From assembly GCA_038213005.1 (NCBI GenBank), contig JBBQTU010000182.1, positions 1-8,690 of the forward strand: a DNA stretch of 8,690 bases. Direction: 5' to 3'. This stretch comes from JBBQTU01 sp038213005. GTDB taxonomy: Bacteria; Planctomycetota; Phycisphaerae; Tepidisphaerales; Tepidisphaeraceae. Below are positions 1-7,524 of this stretch, in pieces. Every line of letters starts with the position of its first letter. Position 1 is the first letter of the stretch. The notes under the pieces are model-generated. The model did not search any database, had not been told where the DNA came from, and was given only the letters and a program-made list of their open reading frames with translations. A program made the translations under genes and the position numbers.

Positions 1-56
1 CCATCCGCAAACGGCGTTACGATCGCCGTCATCGCTCCGTGCAGCTTCAATGTCAT
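1..56 (-). CDS. dapA: 4-hydroxy-tetrahydrodipicolinate synthase, N-terminal fragment (runs off left edge)
   Basis: The minus strand opens with an ATG at 54-56 and stays open to the window edge, giving 18 codons that read MTLKLHGAMTAIVTPFAD. The block GAMTAIVTPF followed by an acidic residue is the hallmark start of the DapA/N-acetylneuraminate lyase family of class I aldolases, the beginning of strand 1 of the TIM barrel. In lysine and diaminopimelate synthesis DapA condenses pyruvate with aspartate semialdehyde in the cytoplasm. A GAGTGAG stretch lies just upstream of the ATG as a possible ribosome site. The gene starts 39 bases after the pdxJ stop on the same strand, so the two are probably cotranscribed. 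With only 18 residues visible, a sister family member such as a NAL or KDG aldolase cannot be excluded. The internal ATG eight codons in is a less likely start because family members normally have residues before the TPF block. Confidence 0.8.
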   Translation of the reverse strand, partial: MTLKLHGAMTAIVTPFAD

Positions 57-95
57 GTGAGTCTCACTCAGTCGCAGGATTCCAAAGGATCATTG

Positions 96-824
96 TCAAA
101 TCGACGAACCGTATTTCTCAACCAGTCGTTTCATCTCTGCCACCGCCTGCCGCAGGCCCGTGAATACCGCCCGGCTGATGATCGCATGGCCGATGTTCAG
201 CTCTCGCATCCCAGGTAGCGCCGCCACAGCGATCACATTGCGATAGTTGAGCCCGTGTCCCGCGTGCAGCCGCATGCCCGCACTGCGGATCATCTCCCCA
301 GCCGCATCCAGCAGCTCAAGCTGCGCCGCCCTCTTTGATTCTGGAGCGTTGGCATACTGGCCCGTGTGCAGCTCAACCGCGTCAAACCCCAGTTCATGCG
401 CCAGGGCAATCTGCCGTTCATTTGGATCCAGAAACGCCGACACCACCACGCCCGCGTCGTGCAGTCGCCCCACCGCCGCCCGGCACGCCTCCAGGCTGGG
501 CTGCAGGTCCAACCCACCCTCGGTCGTCACTTCCGCCCGCCGCTCCGGCACCAGCGTCGCCTGATCCGGCCGCAGCCCCACGGCGATGTCCACAATCCCC
601 CCGGCCAGGCTCATTTCCAGATTCAGCTTGCAGTGGACCGTCTCCCGCAGCACCCTCACATCGCGGTCATTAATATGCCGCCGATCCTCACGCAGGTGCA
701 CGGTAATCCCATCGGCGCCGCCCAATTCCGCCTCTGCCGCTGCAGCGACGGGATCCGGCTCATAGGTCTGCCGGGCCTGCCGCAGCGTTGCCACGTGATC
801 GATGTTGACGCCAAGTTCCACCAT
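96..824 (-). CDS. pdxJ: Pyridoxine 5'-phosphate synthase PdxJ
   Basis: A 242-residue protein matching the full usual length of PdxJ. PdxJ is the cytoplasmic TIM-barrel enzyme that joins 1-deoxy-xylulose 5-phosphate and 3-amino-2-oxopropyl phosphate to form pyridoxine 5'-phosphate in the DXP-dependent vitamin B6 pathway. The family opening LGVNIDHVATLRQAR is present. The expected catalytic residues are visible as His43 (TVHLREDRRHI), Glu70 (NLEMS) and His190 (HAGHGLNY), which correspond by position to His45, Glu72 and His193 of the E. coli enzyme. The phosphate-binding stretch NIGHAIISRA is at 210-219. I chose the ATG at 824 because the family starts immediately before LGVNIDH. An in-frame TTG at 863 would add 13 unrelated residues and lies inside a likely promoter. 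The gene diverges from the DUF58 operon and is followed at 39 bases by dapA. Confidence 0.97.
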   Translation of the reverse strand: MVELGVNIDHVATLRQARQTYEPDPVAAAAEAELGGADGITVHLREDRRHINDRDVRVLRETVHCKLNLEMSLAGGIVDIAVGLRPDQATLVPERRAEVTTEGGLDLQPSLEACRAAVGRLHDAGVVVSAFLDPNERQIALAHELGFDAVELHTGQYANAPESKRAAQLELLDAAGEMIRSAGMRLHAGHGLNYRNVIAVAALPGMRELNIGHAIISRAVFTGLRQAVAEMKRLVEKYGSSI

Positions 825-835
825 AGAGATTTCCC

Positions 836-863
836 ATTCTAAGTGCGCAGCTCTCTTTTTCAA
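836..863 (-). promoter_or_regulatory. Candidate sigma70-type promoter for pdxJ (-dapA)
   Basis: On the minus strand TTGAAA (863-858) and TAGAAT (841-836) are separated by 16 bases. Each hexamer matches the sigma70 consensus at five of six positions. The pdxJ ATG begins 11 bases after the -10 box, so transcription would start only about 4-6 bases before the start codon, with no room for a normal Shine-Dalgarno site. This is pattern matching only. It would make pdxJ nearly leaderless and rules against the upstream TTG as the start. No comparably good promoter was found for the divergent DUF58 operon within 825-899. Confidence 0.4.
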
Positions 864-899
864 TTCCAGCCGGCATGTTACCGTGGCGAGCTCAAGAAT

Positions 900-2189
900 A
901 TGAAACTCGACTGGCCATCATTCTCGCCCTCAAAAGATATCACCGTGCACCCGATGCTTCACACAGGCACGGCCCGCCTCGCCTGGCTGATCCTTACCCA
1001 GCGACTCACCGCCTCCGGACGATGGTTTGCGATCCCCACTCTGGTCTTCGGCGTCTATGGCGGCGTCTCCCTGCAGATTCAGGGATACATCGTCTTCTCC
1101 TATTTCTTCGCATTCTGGGCAATCGCCGCCGCCGCAATGCTCGCGCTGCGCCCCAAGGTCAAGCTCAATGCCCTCCTGGCGCCGCGCATCTGCGCAGGCG
1201 AGACGCTCCCCGTGGACGTAGAGATCGAGCAGCTCGGCCGCCTCTCGCAGATTGACCTGGTCGTCCTGCCCCATCGGCTCCCTCTGGCGGTCGATGCCGA
1301 CCCCGACGGCGGCGCTGCAGTCCCGTCCCTGCGCCGAGGTCAGCGCACCCGCGTGCGCCTGGGCCTCAAGTGCAATAAACGCGGCGTCTACAAACTCCAC
1401 GGCTTCCGCGTTGAGTGCGACTATCCCTTCGGCCTGCTCCGAGCCAGCCGCACCTTCGACGACACCCGTGCCCTGGTGGTCTATCCGCGGTTTCAGCCCG
1501 TAGGCCACATCACGCTCCCCACCGGCCGGCGACACCATCCCGGCGGCGTCACCATGGCCTCCAATCTCGGCGAATCCTTCGAGTTTGTCGGCGACCGCGA
1601 ATTCCGCGACGGTGACAGCACTCACGATATCGACTGGCGCGCCACCGCCCGTCTGAGCCGGCCCATCGTCCGCGAGTATCGCGAAGAGTATTTCATGCGG
1701 GTTGCGGTCATCCTGGATACCTACGTCCAGCCCAAAGCCACGCCCCTTGAGCACGACAACTTCGAGCGGGCCGTTTCCGTCGCCGCCGGAGCATCCGACT
1801 ACCTCGCCCGCCAGGATTACCTCGTCGATATCTTCGCCGCCGGACCCAACGTCTATCATCTCGCCGCCGGACGTTCCCTGGCCTACCTCGACCAGATTCT
1901 CGATATCCTCGCCTGCGTTGGCGAGAACGAGAATGAGCCCTTCGCCGTCGTCGAGCCCCAACTGATGGAGAACCTCGCCCAGATCACCACCGTCATCTGC
2001 GTCATGCTCGACTGGAACCCGCCCCGCCGCGATTTTGTCCGTAACATCGTCAGCAGCGGCTCGGCCACCAAGGTCATCATCGTCCGCGACAGTCCCTGCA
2101 CCATGGATCCGTCAATGGACGGCAACCTGCTCGGCCGCGCTTCGATTGTCACCCGGCAGCAATATGAAATGGGGCTGGAGCGCCTATGA
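900..2189 (+). CDS. DUF58 domain-containing membrane-anchored protein
   Basis: A 429-residue protein with two N-terminal membrane helices at about 42-57 and 62-83, then a soluble region. The DUF58 signature is clear: NKRGVYKLHGFRVECDYPFGLL (159-180) followed by a VVYPRF strand, then FVGDREFRDGD and HDIDWRATARL (229-252) and VREYREE (257-263). A von Willebrand A-like fold follows, starting at VILDTY (270-275). The MIDAS-type DxSxS motif is degenerate here (D273, T274, then Y), so metal binding is uncertain. DUF58 proteins are usually encoded beside MoxR ATPases and are thought to be partners or substrates in envelope assembly, but the exact role is not established. I chose the ATG at 900. An in-frame GTG at 843 would add 19 residues that do not look family-like. 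The stop overlaps the next gene's start by 4 bases (ATGA), implying translational coupling. Confidence 0.93.
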   Translation: MKLDWPSFSPSKDITVHPMLHTGTARLAWLILTQRLTASGRWFAIPTLVFGVYGGVSLQIQGYIVFSYFFAFWAIAAAAMLALRPKVKLNALLAPRICAGETLPVDVEIEQLGRLSQIDLVVLPHRLPLAVDADPDGGAAVPSLRRGQRTRVRLGLKCNKRGVYKLHGFRVECDYPFGLLRASRTFDDTRALVVYPRFQPVGHITLPTGRRHHPGGVTMASNLGESFEFVGDREFRDGDSTHDIDWRATARLSRPIVREYREEYFMRVAVILDTYVQPKATPLEHDNFERAVSVAAGASDYLARQDYLVDIFAAGPNVYHLAAGRSLAYLDQILDILACVGENENEPFAVVEPQLMENLAQITTVICVMLDWNPPRRDFVRNIVSSGSATKVIIVRDSPCTMDPSMDGNLLGRASIVTRQQYEMGLERL

Positions 2190-4206
2190 CCCGCGCACAG
2201 CAGGCAACAGTCCTCGCAACAACCCGGCCCGCCTGGCGGCCGACTCTCTGGCTCCTCCTGGCGTCGATGACCGCCATGGCCGGGCTCTACACCTACACCC
2301 AGCAGCGACACATGGCCATCCCGCTGATGACCATCGCCATCGGCTTGAGCTATCTCATCCCCTATCGCCTCTCCCGCACAGGTCCCGCGCGATGGATCAT
2401 CAGGGGATGCCTGCTCGCCATGCTCCTGCTTCTGGCCCCCGATCGCACCCAGATGCGCAGTTTCTGGTACGTCGACGAGGGAGTCACCTCCCTGCTTGGC
2501 ATGCTCGCCGCCGCCGAACTCATGCTTCAGCACTGGCTCGGCCGGCCCGATGCGCCGCGGCAGGGCATCATGCTTGTGCTGTGTGCCGCCATCTTCGCCG
2601 CGTCCACCAACGCGCGCGAGCCCCGGCTCACCTACATCCTCGCCCCGCTCTTCGCACTTGCCGCCATCGGGTCGCTCCGCGTCTTCAGCCCGCAGCAGCA
2701 ACAAGCGCCGACCACCGCCCCCCTGCGCCGAGGCATGAAATCCCGTCTCTTCAAGGGCGCTGCCGTGGCCTTCGCCCTCCTGGTCGGCTTCAGCACCGCC
2801 GCCTCGATTGAGTCCATGCGCAACCGCCTCAACCGAATCGGCGCCGAGTGGCTGATGAGCTTTGCCCCGCGAACCAGCGTCGGCATGTCCTCCTCCAGCC
2901 AGCTCAGCACCCGCTTCAACGTCACGCCATCGCTGACGCGGGCGCTGCGAATCCGCGGCACCCGCACCACCATGCACCTGCGGGGCATGGTGTTTGACAC
3001 CTACGAAAGCGGCACCTGGCGGCCCAAGCTCGAACAGCGAATCATGGAATCGCTGCCCGTCGGGTTCATCCCTCCACCGCAGGCAAAGTTGTTCCAGATC
3101 GATCGCCTCGAAGACAACCTGAGCCTCCTGTATCTCCCACTCAATCTCGCCAGCCTGCAGGCGGATCAGAATGCCCGCGTCGATGTCGAACGCGGCCATC
3201 GCGGGGTCATCACGTGCACCCCCGAAGCCGGCGACGAGTGTGTCTACCAGGTCGCCCCGGGCGAAAGCCTCAATTCTCAAGGGCCGCTCTGTCGCCCGCT
3301 GACTCCAGATGAGCGGGCGGCATGCCTGCTGGTCCCGCCCCAGGTCGATCCAAAGGTGCGCGACCTCGCCCTCCCGCTCAAGAAGCCAAAGCCTCTGCAG
3401 ACCATGGTCTCCATCGCCGCCTATCTCCAGGCAAATCATTCCTATTCGCTCAAGGCCGACATGGGCGAGGGCGATCCGATCAGTGTCTTTCTGCTCAACC
3501 CTAAGCGACCCGCCGCGCATTGCCAGTTCTTCGCTTCGTCCGTCGTAATGCTCTTGCGCTCCTGCGGCATCCCCGCCCGCTACATCACCGGCTATTACGC
3601 CCACGAACCCACCAGCGACGGTGGGCTGGTAGTGCGACAGCGCGACGGCCACGCCTGGGCCGAAGCCTGGATCGACGGCATCGGCTGGATGACCGTCGAC
3701 GCCACCCCCGGCGGCGGCCAGCCCGGCTCGCGAGAGGAGGACGAAAGCGTCAGCAACTGGCAGAAATGGAGAGAATGGTTCAGCGACTCCTTCTCCACCA
3801 TCAGTAACTTCCTCCGCAGGCTCAACTGGCGGCAGGTTGCCCTGGCCGGCGGTCTGGTCGCCCTGGTCGCATTGACCGTTCAGAGCATCCTCGCTGCACG
3901 CAAGCGCGTCCGCCCCCTCCCACCAACCCCATACGCCTTCCCCGGCGACGATCTCGAATCCCTGGCAATGGATTTCAACCGCTGGCTGGGCCGCATGGGC
4001 GAGACCCCGCTGGACAGCGCCACCTGGATGGAACACCTGACCTCGCAGGCTGAACAGACCTCCGCGCGCCGCCAGCACAAGAGGACGCAAGTGGATACGG
4101 CGCGAGACTTTGTTACCGCGTATAACTGCACGCGATTCGGCGACCCGACCGACCCGGCCGCCATCGCTCAACTGCGACAACTACTCGACAAAATGAAGGA
4201 GACATG

Positions 4207-4207
<1 letters not shown>
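2186..4207 (+). CDS. TgpA-like transmembrane transglutaminase domain protein
   Basis: A 673-residue membrane protein with the layout of TgpA/DUF3488-transglutaminase proteins. An N-terminal bundle of roughly six or seven helices lies within 20-207. A large loop of about 210-400 precedes the transglutaminase core at about 403-510. One more helix lies at 549-570, then a charged cytoplasmic tail (about 590-673) in the place of the DUF4129-like domain. The papain-like triad is complete: Cys446 in AAHCQFFASS, His489 in RDGHAWAEAW and Asp505 in MTVDATPGG. The bond it acts on is unknown. In Pseudomonas aeruginosa TgpA is essential and has a periplasmic catalytic domain, and helix counting here also puts the core outside. 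It is middle gene of the operon, overlapping DUF58 by 4 bases and ending at the MoxR start. The whole reading frame looks intact. Confidence 0.93.
4196..4201 (+). promoter_or_regulatory. Shine-Dalgarno site of the MoxR gene
   Basis: AAGGAG lies inside the last codons of the transglutaminase gene. It is 2 bases from the ATG at 4204 and 5 bases from the ATG at 4207. The usual spacing of about 5-9 bases therefore favours the second ATG. It is the best ribosome-binding site in the plus-strand operon, which may let the ATPase be made in excess of its membrane partners (inference). Confidence 0.6.
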
Positions 4208-5151
<944 letters not shown>

Positions 5152-6471
5152 TCACGAACTCATCCTCACATCCACGCTCGCCGCATGCGCATCCAACTGC
5201 TCCGCCAGCGACATCGCCCGGATCGCATCGGCATCGTGCGCCAGCCCCTCACGGCTGTATCGCTCCACGCTCGCACGCCGCAGAAACTCGTACACCGAGA
5301 TCCCGCTGGAAAACCGCGCTGTGGTATTGGTCGGCAGGCAGTGGCTCGGACCGGCCACATAATCCCCCGCCGCCACCGCCGCATACGGCCCCACAAACAC
5401 CGCCCCGCCATGGCGAAGCTGCTTCAGCACTGCTTCGTCATCCGCCGTCTGCAGATTCACATGCTCCGCCGCAAACCGGTTGGCCCACTCAATCGCCCCC
5501 TCCAGCGAAGCCGTCACAATAATCGCCGACCGCTCCGCCAGCGCCTTCTCGATCGCCTCAACCCGGTTGCGCAACTGCGTCTGTTTCAGCACCTCCGCCG
5601 CCACCGCCTCAGCGAGCTTGCGCGACGGCGTCATCAAAAACCCCGACCCCGGATCATGCTCCGCCTGTGCAATCAGGTCGGCCGCGATAAACTCCGCACG
5701 CCCTGTGTCATCCGCAATCGTCACGATCTCCGACGGCCCCAGATACCCATCAATCCCCACGCACCCTGCCACCGCCCGCTTGGCGAGTTGCACGTACGCA
5801 TTGCCCGGCCCGACAATCTTGTCCACCGCGGGAATCGTCTGCGTCCCAAACGCCATCGCCGCAATCGCCGCCGCCCCGCCCGCCCGGTACACGTCCCTCA
5901 GCTCCAGTTCCTGGCACGCCGCCAACACCAGGTCGCTCCGCCCAAACCGGCTCGGCGGCGTACACACCACCACCCGCTTCACCCCGGCCACCTGCGCCGG
6001 CACCGACAACATGATCAGACTCGACGGATACGATGCCTTCCCACCTGGGAAATAGCACCCCGCACTGTCCAGCGGCAAAAACCGCAAACCAAGCTGCGCC
6101 CCCGCCCGCTCCAACATCGCCGGGTCGGCCGGCATGATGTGCTGCTGATATTCCCGCACCTGCGCAATCGACTGCCGGATCGCCCGCAGCAACTCCGCCG
6201 GCACACGCCCATGCGCCGCCTTCATCTCCTCAGCCTTCACCCGGATATCCCCGGCCGAAAACTCCGGATCATCAAACTTCCGGCACCAATGCACAATGGC
6301 CTCATCCCCGCGCTGAGCCACATCGGCAAGAATCTCCTGCACCGCCGCCGCCTGCTTCCCGCGCTCCCCCAGACACAACGCCAGGTCGCGCGGGTCCAGT
6401 CGCAACCGCGAAAGAAGTCCCTCAGCCACCTCGCGCTCGGCCGCGATCGAGTCATTTAGTATCCGGATCAT
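5152..6471 (-). CDS. hisD: Histidinol dehydrogenase HisD
   Basis: A 439-residue enzyme of full family length that oxidises L-histidinol to L-histidine in two NAD-dependent steps, the end of histidine biosynthesis in the cytoplasm. The family landmarks all appear: YFPGGKASYPSSLIM (140-154), VDKIVGPGNAYVQLAKR (216-232), GPSEI (245-249), LIAQAEHDP (266-274), AAEHVNL (334-340) and GDYVAGPSHCLPT (369-381). Counting from the chosen start, zinc ligands Gln269, His272, Asp370 and His429 and catalytic Glu336-His337 each sit ten residues after the E. coli positions (259, 262, 360, 419, 326, 327), so the active site is complete. I chose the ATG at 6471. A TTG at 6498 would add nine residues unlike the family and falls inside a possible promoter. 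No other his gene is visible beside it, so it is not in a visible his operon. Confidence 0.98.
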   Translation of the reverse strand: MIRILNDSIAAEREVAEGLLSRLRLDPRDLALCLGERGKQAAAVQEILADVAQRGDEAIVHWCRKFDDPEFSAGDIRVKAEEMKAAHGRVPAELLRAIRQSIAQVREYQQHIMPADPAMLERAGAQLGLRFLPLDSAGCYFPGGKASYPSSLIMLSVPAQVAGVKRVVVCTPPSRFGRSDLVLAACQELELRDVYRAGGAAAIAAMAFGTQTIPAVDKIVGPGNAYVQLAKRAVAGCVGIDGYLGPSEIVTIADDTGRAEFIAADLIAQAEHDPGSGFLMTPSRKLAEAVAAEVLKQTQLRNRVEAIEKALAERSAIIVTASLEGAIEWANRFAAEHVNLQTADDEAVLKQLRHGGAVFVGPYAAVAAGDYVAGPSHCLPTNTTARFSSGISVYEFLRRASVERYSREGLAHDADAIRAMSLAEQLDAHAASVDVRMSS

Positions 6472-6477
6472 CGCCAG

Positions 6478-6506
6478 AATGTACGGACCCCGGCACAACG
6501 GTTCAA
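6478..6506 (-). promoter_or_regulatory. Candidate promoter for hisD, close to its start codon
   Basis: On the minus strand TTGAAC (6506-6501) and TACATT (6483-6478) are separated by 17 bases. Each hexamer matches the sigma70 consensus at four of six positions. Only 6 bases separate TACATT from the hisD ATG and there is no clear Shine-Dalgarno sequence, so the transcript would start at or near the ATG. The match is modest and is mainly of interest because pdxJ shows a similar arrangement. Confidence 0.3.
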
Positions 6507-6521
6507 GCTGAATGTGTTTGG

Positions 6522-6550
6522 GCGTCCGCGTTTACGCGGTTCGAGGACGC
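6522..6550. other. Stem-loop between hisD and the broken HEPN gene
   Basis: GCGTCCGCG (6522-6530) can pair with CGAGGACGC (6542-6550), with one mismatch and an 11-base loop. A nested alternative hairpin pairs CCGCG with CGCGG around TTTA (6526-6539). It lies between the end of the NT/HEPN unit and the hisD promoter on the minus strand and could end transcription of the former. No T-run follows on that strand. On the plus strand only GGTTTT follows, and no plus-strand gene ends here. A terminator role is therefore weakly supported. Confidence 0.3.
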
Positions 6551-6768
6551 GGTTTTCAGGCCCCGTGCCCTCACTGGACTTTGAATTGACCTCAGGGTGA
6601 GATTGCTGGTGTTGAAAGAAGGCCCTTGCGTGGAGCGGCACCCGGCCATGGTGCGACCGTAGGCCGCTTCCATGTCGCGGGCCAAGGCCTGCGGCCGGGC
6701 TCTTATCCTTCCGGCGAGGCCAACTCCATCCACCTGCCGGCTGGATCGGCTTCAAGTTCCGCGTTCAT
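6548..6768 (-). pseudogene. Decayed HEPN-domain gene, partner of the adjacent nucleotidyltransferase
   Basis: An ATG at 6768 overlaps the end of the nucleotidyltransferase gene by 17 bases and is preceded by GGGAAGG six bases upstream, a good ribosome site. It reads MNAELEADPAGRWMELA and then hits a TAA at 6703-6705. Family HEPN proteins begin in just this way, with DPxxWLxxAxxDL. Removing the T in GGCCTCGCC and restoring two bases in GATAAGAGCC would continue as A-R-R-K-D-I-R-A. Further pieces in shifted frames also fit: RAFFQHQQSHPE (about 6628-6590) resembles the conserved FHAQQAAEK block about 41 residues after the Trp, and SIQSPVRARGLK resembles the following KAIKAxLxxRG. The C-terminal two thirds, including the RNase-type RxxxxH region, is not seen. 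The lower boundary is approximate. The reconstruction is my inference from short matches; the frame breaks themselves are plain. Confidence 0.5.
6650..6683 (-). repeat. 34-base segment matching the ubiD-family gene (copy at 8174-8207)
   Basis: This segment matches 8174-8207 at 32 of 34 positions in the same orientation, with no gaps. Read on the minus strand it encodes ARDMEAAYGRT, and the ubiD-family copy encodes ARDMEVAYGPT in the same frame. Similarity stops abruptly on both sides. It sits inside the broken HEPN gene. A match this long is very unlikely by chance within 8.7 kb, so it points to a copied patch of the decarboxylase gene, although how it arrived is unknown. Confidence 0.75.
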
Positions 6769-7126
6769 AGACGACCTTCCCGTCGCGCAGGACGTCGAAC
6801 AGAACGGAGGCGAAGTCGTGCCGGGCGGCCTCCAGCCGCGAAGGCGTGGTCACAAGCACATCCTTCGGCAGTGCCAGGTCGCGCAGTTCGCGATGGGCCT
6901 CCACCATAAGCTGGCGGCAATCGCTGCCCTCGGGCACAACCACCAGAAAATCCAAGTCGATATCGCGAGACATGGTCCCGCGCGCCGCCGATCCGAAAAG
7001 AAAGTTGCGCAGGGGGTTCAGCCGCCGGGTGAGTCGTTGCGTGGCATCGTCCAGGACCTGTTGCAGACCGGCCGCCATCGGTCCCGCCGGTGTCACAGCC
7101 GCGACGTTGAAACCACTCTGGCTCAT
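6752..7126 (-). CDS. MNT-type nucleotidyltransferase domain protein (antitoxin-like)
   Basis: A 124-residue protein of the minimal nucleotidyltransferase (DNA polymerase beta-like) fold. The signature begins with GSAARG at 45-50. By spacing, the metal-binding aspartates are Asp57 and Asp59 in RDIDLDFLVVV, and Asp89 in PKDVLVTTP is a candidate third carboxylate. Such proteins are commonly encoded next to a HEPN-domain gene. In studied pairs the MNT protein AMPylates or otherwise neutralises the HEPN RNase toxin. The remains of a HEPN gene overlap its 3' end here, so this looks like an orphaned antitoxin that still has an intact frame and active-site motif. The ATG at 7126 has only a short AAGGG upstream at tight spacing. 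The first 17 or so residues are not family-like, so a later start such as Met17 is possible. It has no homology-based claim to a specific substrate. Confidence 0.85.
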   Translation of the reverse strand: MSQSGFNVAAVTPAGPMAAGLQQVLDDATQRLTRRLNPLRNFLFGSAARGTMSRDIDLDFLVVVPEGSDCRQLMVEAHRELRDLALPKDVLVTTPSRLEAARHDFASVLFDVLRDGKVVYERGT

Positions 7127-7159
7127 ACAACCCTTGTACCCCCAACCCTATCTGTCGCC

Positions 7160-7315
7160 ATGCCGGAGCAGAGAGAACAGAGAAGCCGTGACGCCCTCGC
7201 CAGTCTCACCGATGACCCCGAGACCCGCCACTACCGGGTCCGGTATCTCAACAAAGACACCCCCACCGCCGACTACTCCGATCTCCTGGTGGTGACGGTG
7301 CCGGGGAAACGGTAG
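7160..7315 (+). CDS. Doubtful 51-residue hypothetical protein
   Basis: An ATG at 7160 opens a 51-codon frame that begins MPEQREQRSRDALASL and ends DYSDLLVVTVPGKR. The sequence is hydrophilic with a short hydrophobic C-terminus, has no signal peptide or membrane segment, and resembles no family I recognise. There is no Shine-Dalgarno site, and it starts 33 bases from the divergent nucleotidyltransferase start. Its last 38 bases before GTAG reappear downstream at 7402-7439 as part of a duplicated unit with the palindromic element. It may be a real small gene, the tail of a lost larger one, or chance. The same frame stays open upstream to 6626, but there it is antisense to the nucleotidyltransferase. 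Confidence 0.3.
   Translation: MPEQREQRSRDALASLTDDPETRHYRVRYLNKDTPTADYSDLLVVTVPGKR
7271..7308 (+). repeat. 38-base direct repeat, copy A (3' end of the small ORF)
   Basis: This stretch, encoding DYSDLLVVTVPG, recurs at 7402-7439 with a single base change (C to G at the thirteenth base, Leu to Val). Each copy is followed directly by a copy of the 80-base palindrome, so the duplicated unit was ORF tail plus palindrome. The spacing after copy A is 10 bases longer than after copy B. Confidence 0.9.
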
Positions 7316-7321
7316 GAATGC

Positions 7322-7401
7322 GTAGGGTGGGTACGTACTCGAACCCACCTTTGCGAGGGTGGTCGCTCAAGGTGGGTCGGAGCATACCGACCCACGCTAC
7401 G
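7322..7401. repeat. REP-like palindromic element, copy 1 (complete)
   Basis: An 80-base imperfect palindrome bounded by GTAGGGTGGGT and ACCCACGCTAC; one base of the right arm (G at 7396) breaks pairing with the left arm. Internal arms AACCCACC and GGTGGGTCGG allow either one long hairpin or two separate hairpins, with a small GCGA/TCGC hairpin at the centre. The outer arms resemble the widespread GTAGGGTGGG class of intergenic palindromes found in several bacterial phyla (from memory, not searched). It sits just after the stop of the small ORF. Confidence 0.85.
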
Positions 7402-7439
7402 GACTACTCCGATGTCCTGGTGGTGACGGTGCCGGGGAA
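7402..7439 (+). repeat. 38-base direct repeat, copy B (displaced ORF tail)
   Basis: Near-identical copy of the end of the 51-codon ORF, placed between palindrome copies 1 and 2. In frame it would read DYSDVLVVTVPGNV and stop at the TAG in the next palindrome. No start codon precedes it in frame within a sensible gene, so it is a non-coding fossil of the duplication. Confidence 0.9.
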
Positions 7440-7442
7440 TGT

Positions 7443-7522
7443 GTAGGGTGGGTACGTACTCGAACCCACCTTTGCGAGGGTGGTCGCTCGAGGTGGGTCG
7501 GAGCATACCGACCCACCCTACG
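7443..7522. repeat. REP-like palindromic element, copy 2 (complete)
   Basis: An 80-base copy that starts 121 bases after copy 1 and differs from it at only a few positions. Both outer arms are intact here: GTAGGGTGGGT pairs with ACCCACCCTAC over 11 bases. The right half also contains a perfect 10-base-pair hairpin, GGTGGGTCGG (7492-7501) with CCGACCCACC (7508-7517) around AGCATA. Confidence 0.9.
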
Positions 7523-7524
7523 GA

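Noticed and set aside
825..899. Riboswitch or long regulated leader between pdxJ and the DUF58 operon
   Set aside because: The whole divergent spacer is 75 bases and no paired structure or known conserved core was seen.
930..1961. A 343-codon minus-strand frame opposite the DUF58 gene
   Set aside because: The DUF58 signature motifs lie on the plus strand. The opposite frame has no motif and ends inside the gene.
1883..4180. A 765-codon open frame on the minus strand
   Set aside because: It is antisense to an intact transglutaminase gene with a complete catalytic triad. Its glycine-, aspartate- and glutamate-rich composition is what a GC-rich gene gives when read backwards, and it has no recognisable domain.
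5185..6459. A 424-codon plus-strand frame rich in Arg, His and Pro
   Set aside because: It is antisense to hisD, whose active site is complete. The skewed composition marks it as a shadow.
6468..6755. An intact 95-codon minus-strand gene between hisD and the nucleotidyltransferase
   Set aside because: It has only a TTG start, overlaps the hisD start region, and its family-like pieces match HEPN only in part. It reads better as one frame of a frameshifted gene.
6626..7159. Upstream in-frame extension of the 51-codon ORF (to 229 codons)
   Set aside because: It runs antisense through the nucleotidyltransferase and the HEPN remains, with arginine- and histidine-rich shadow composition.
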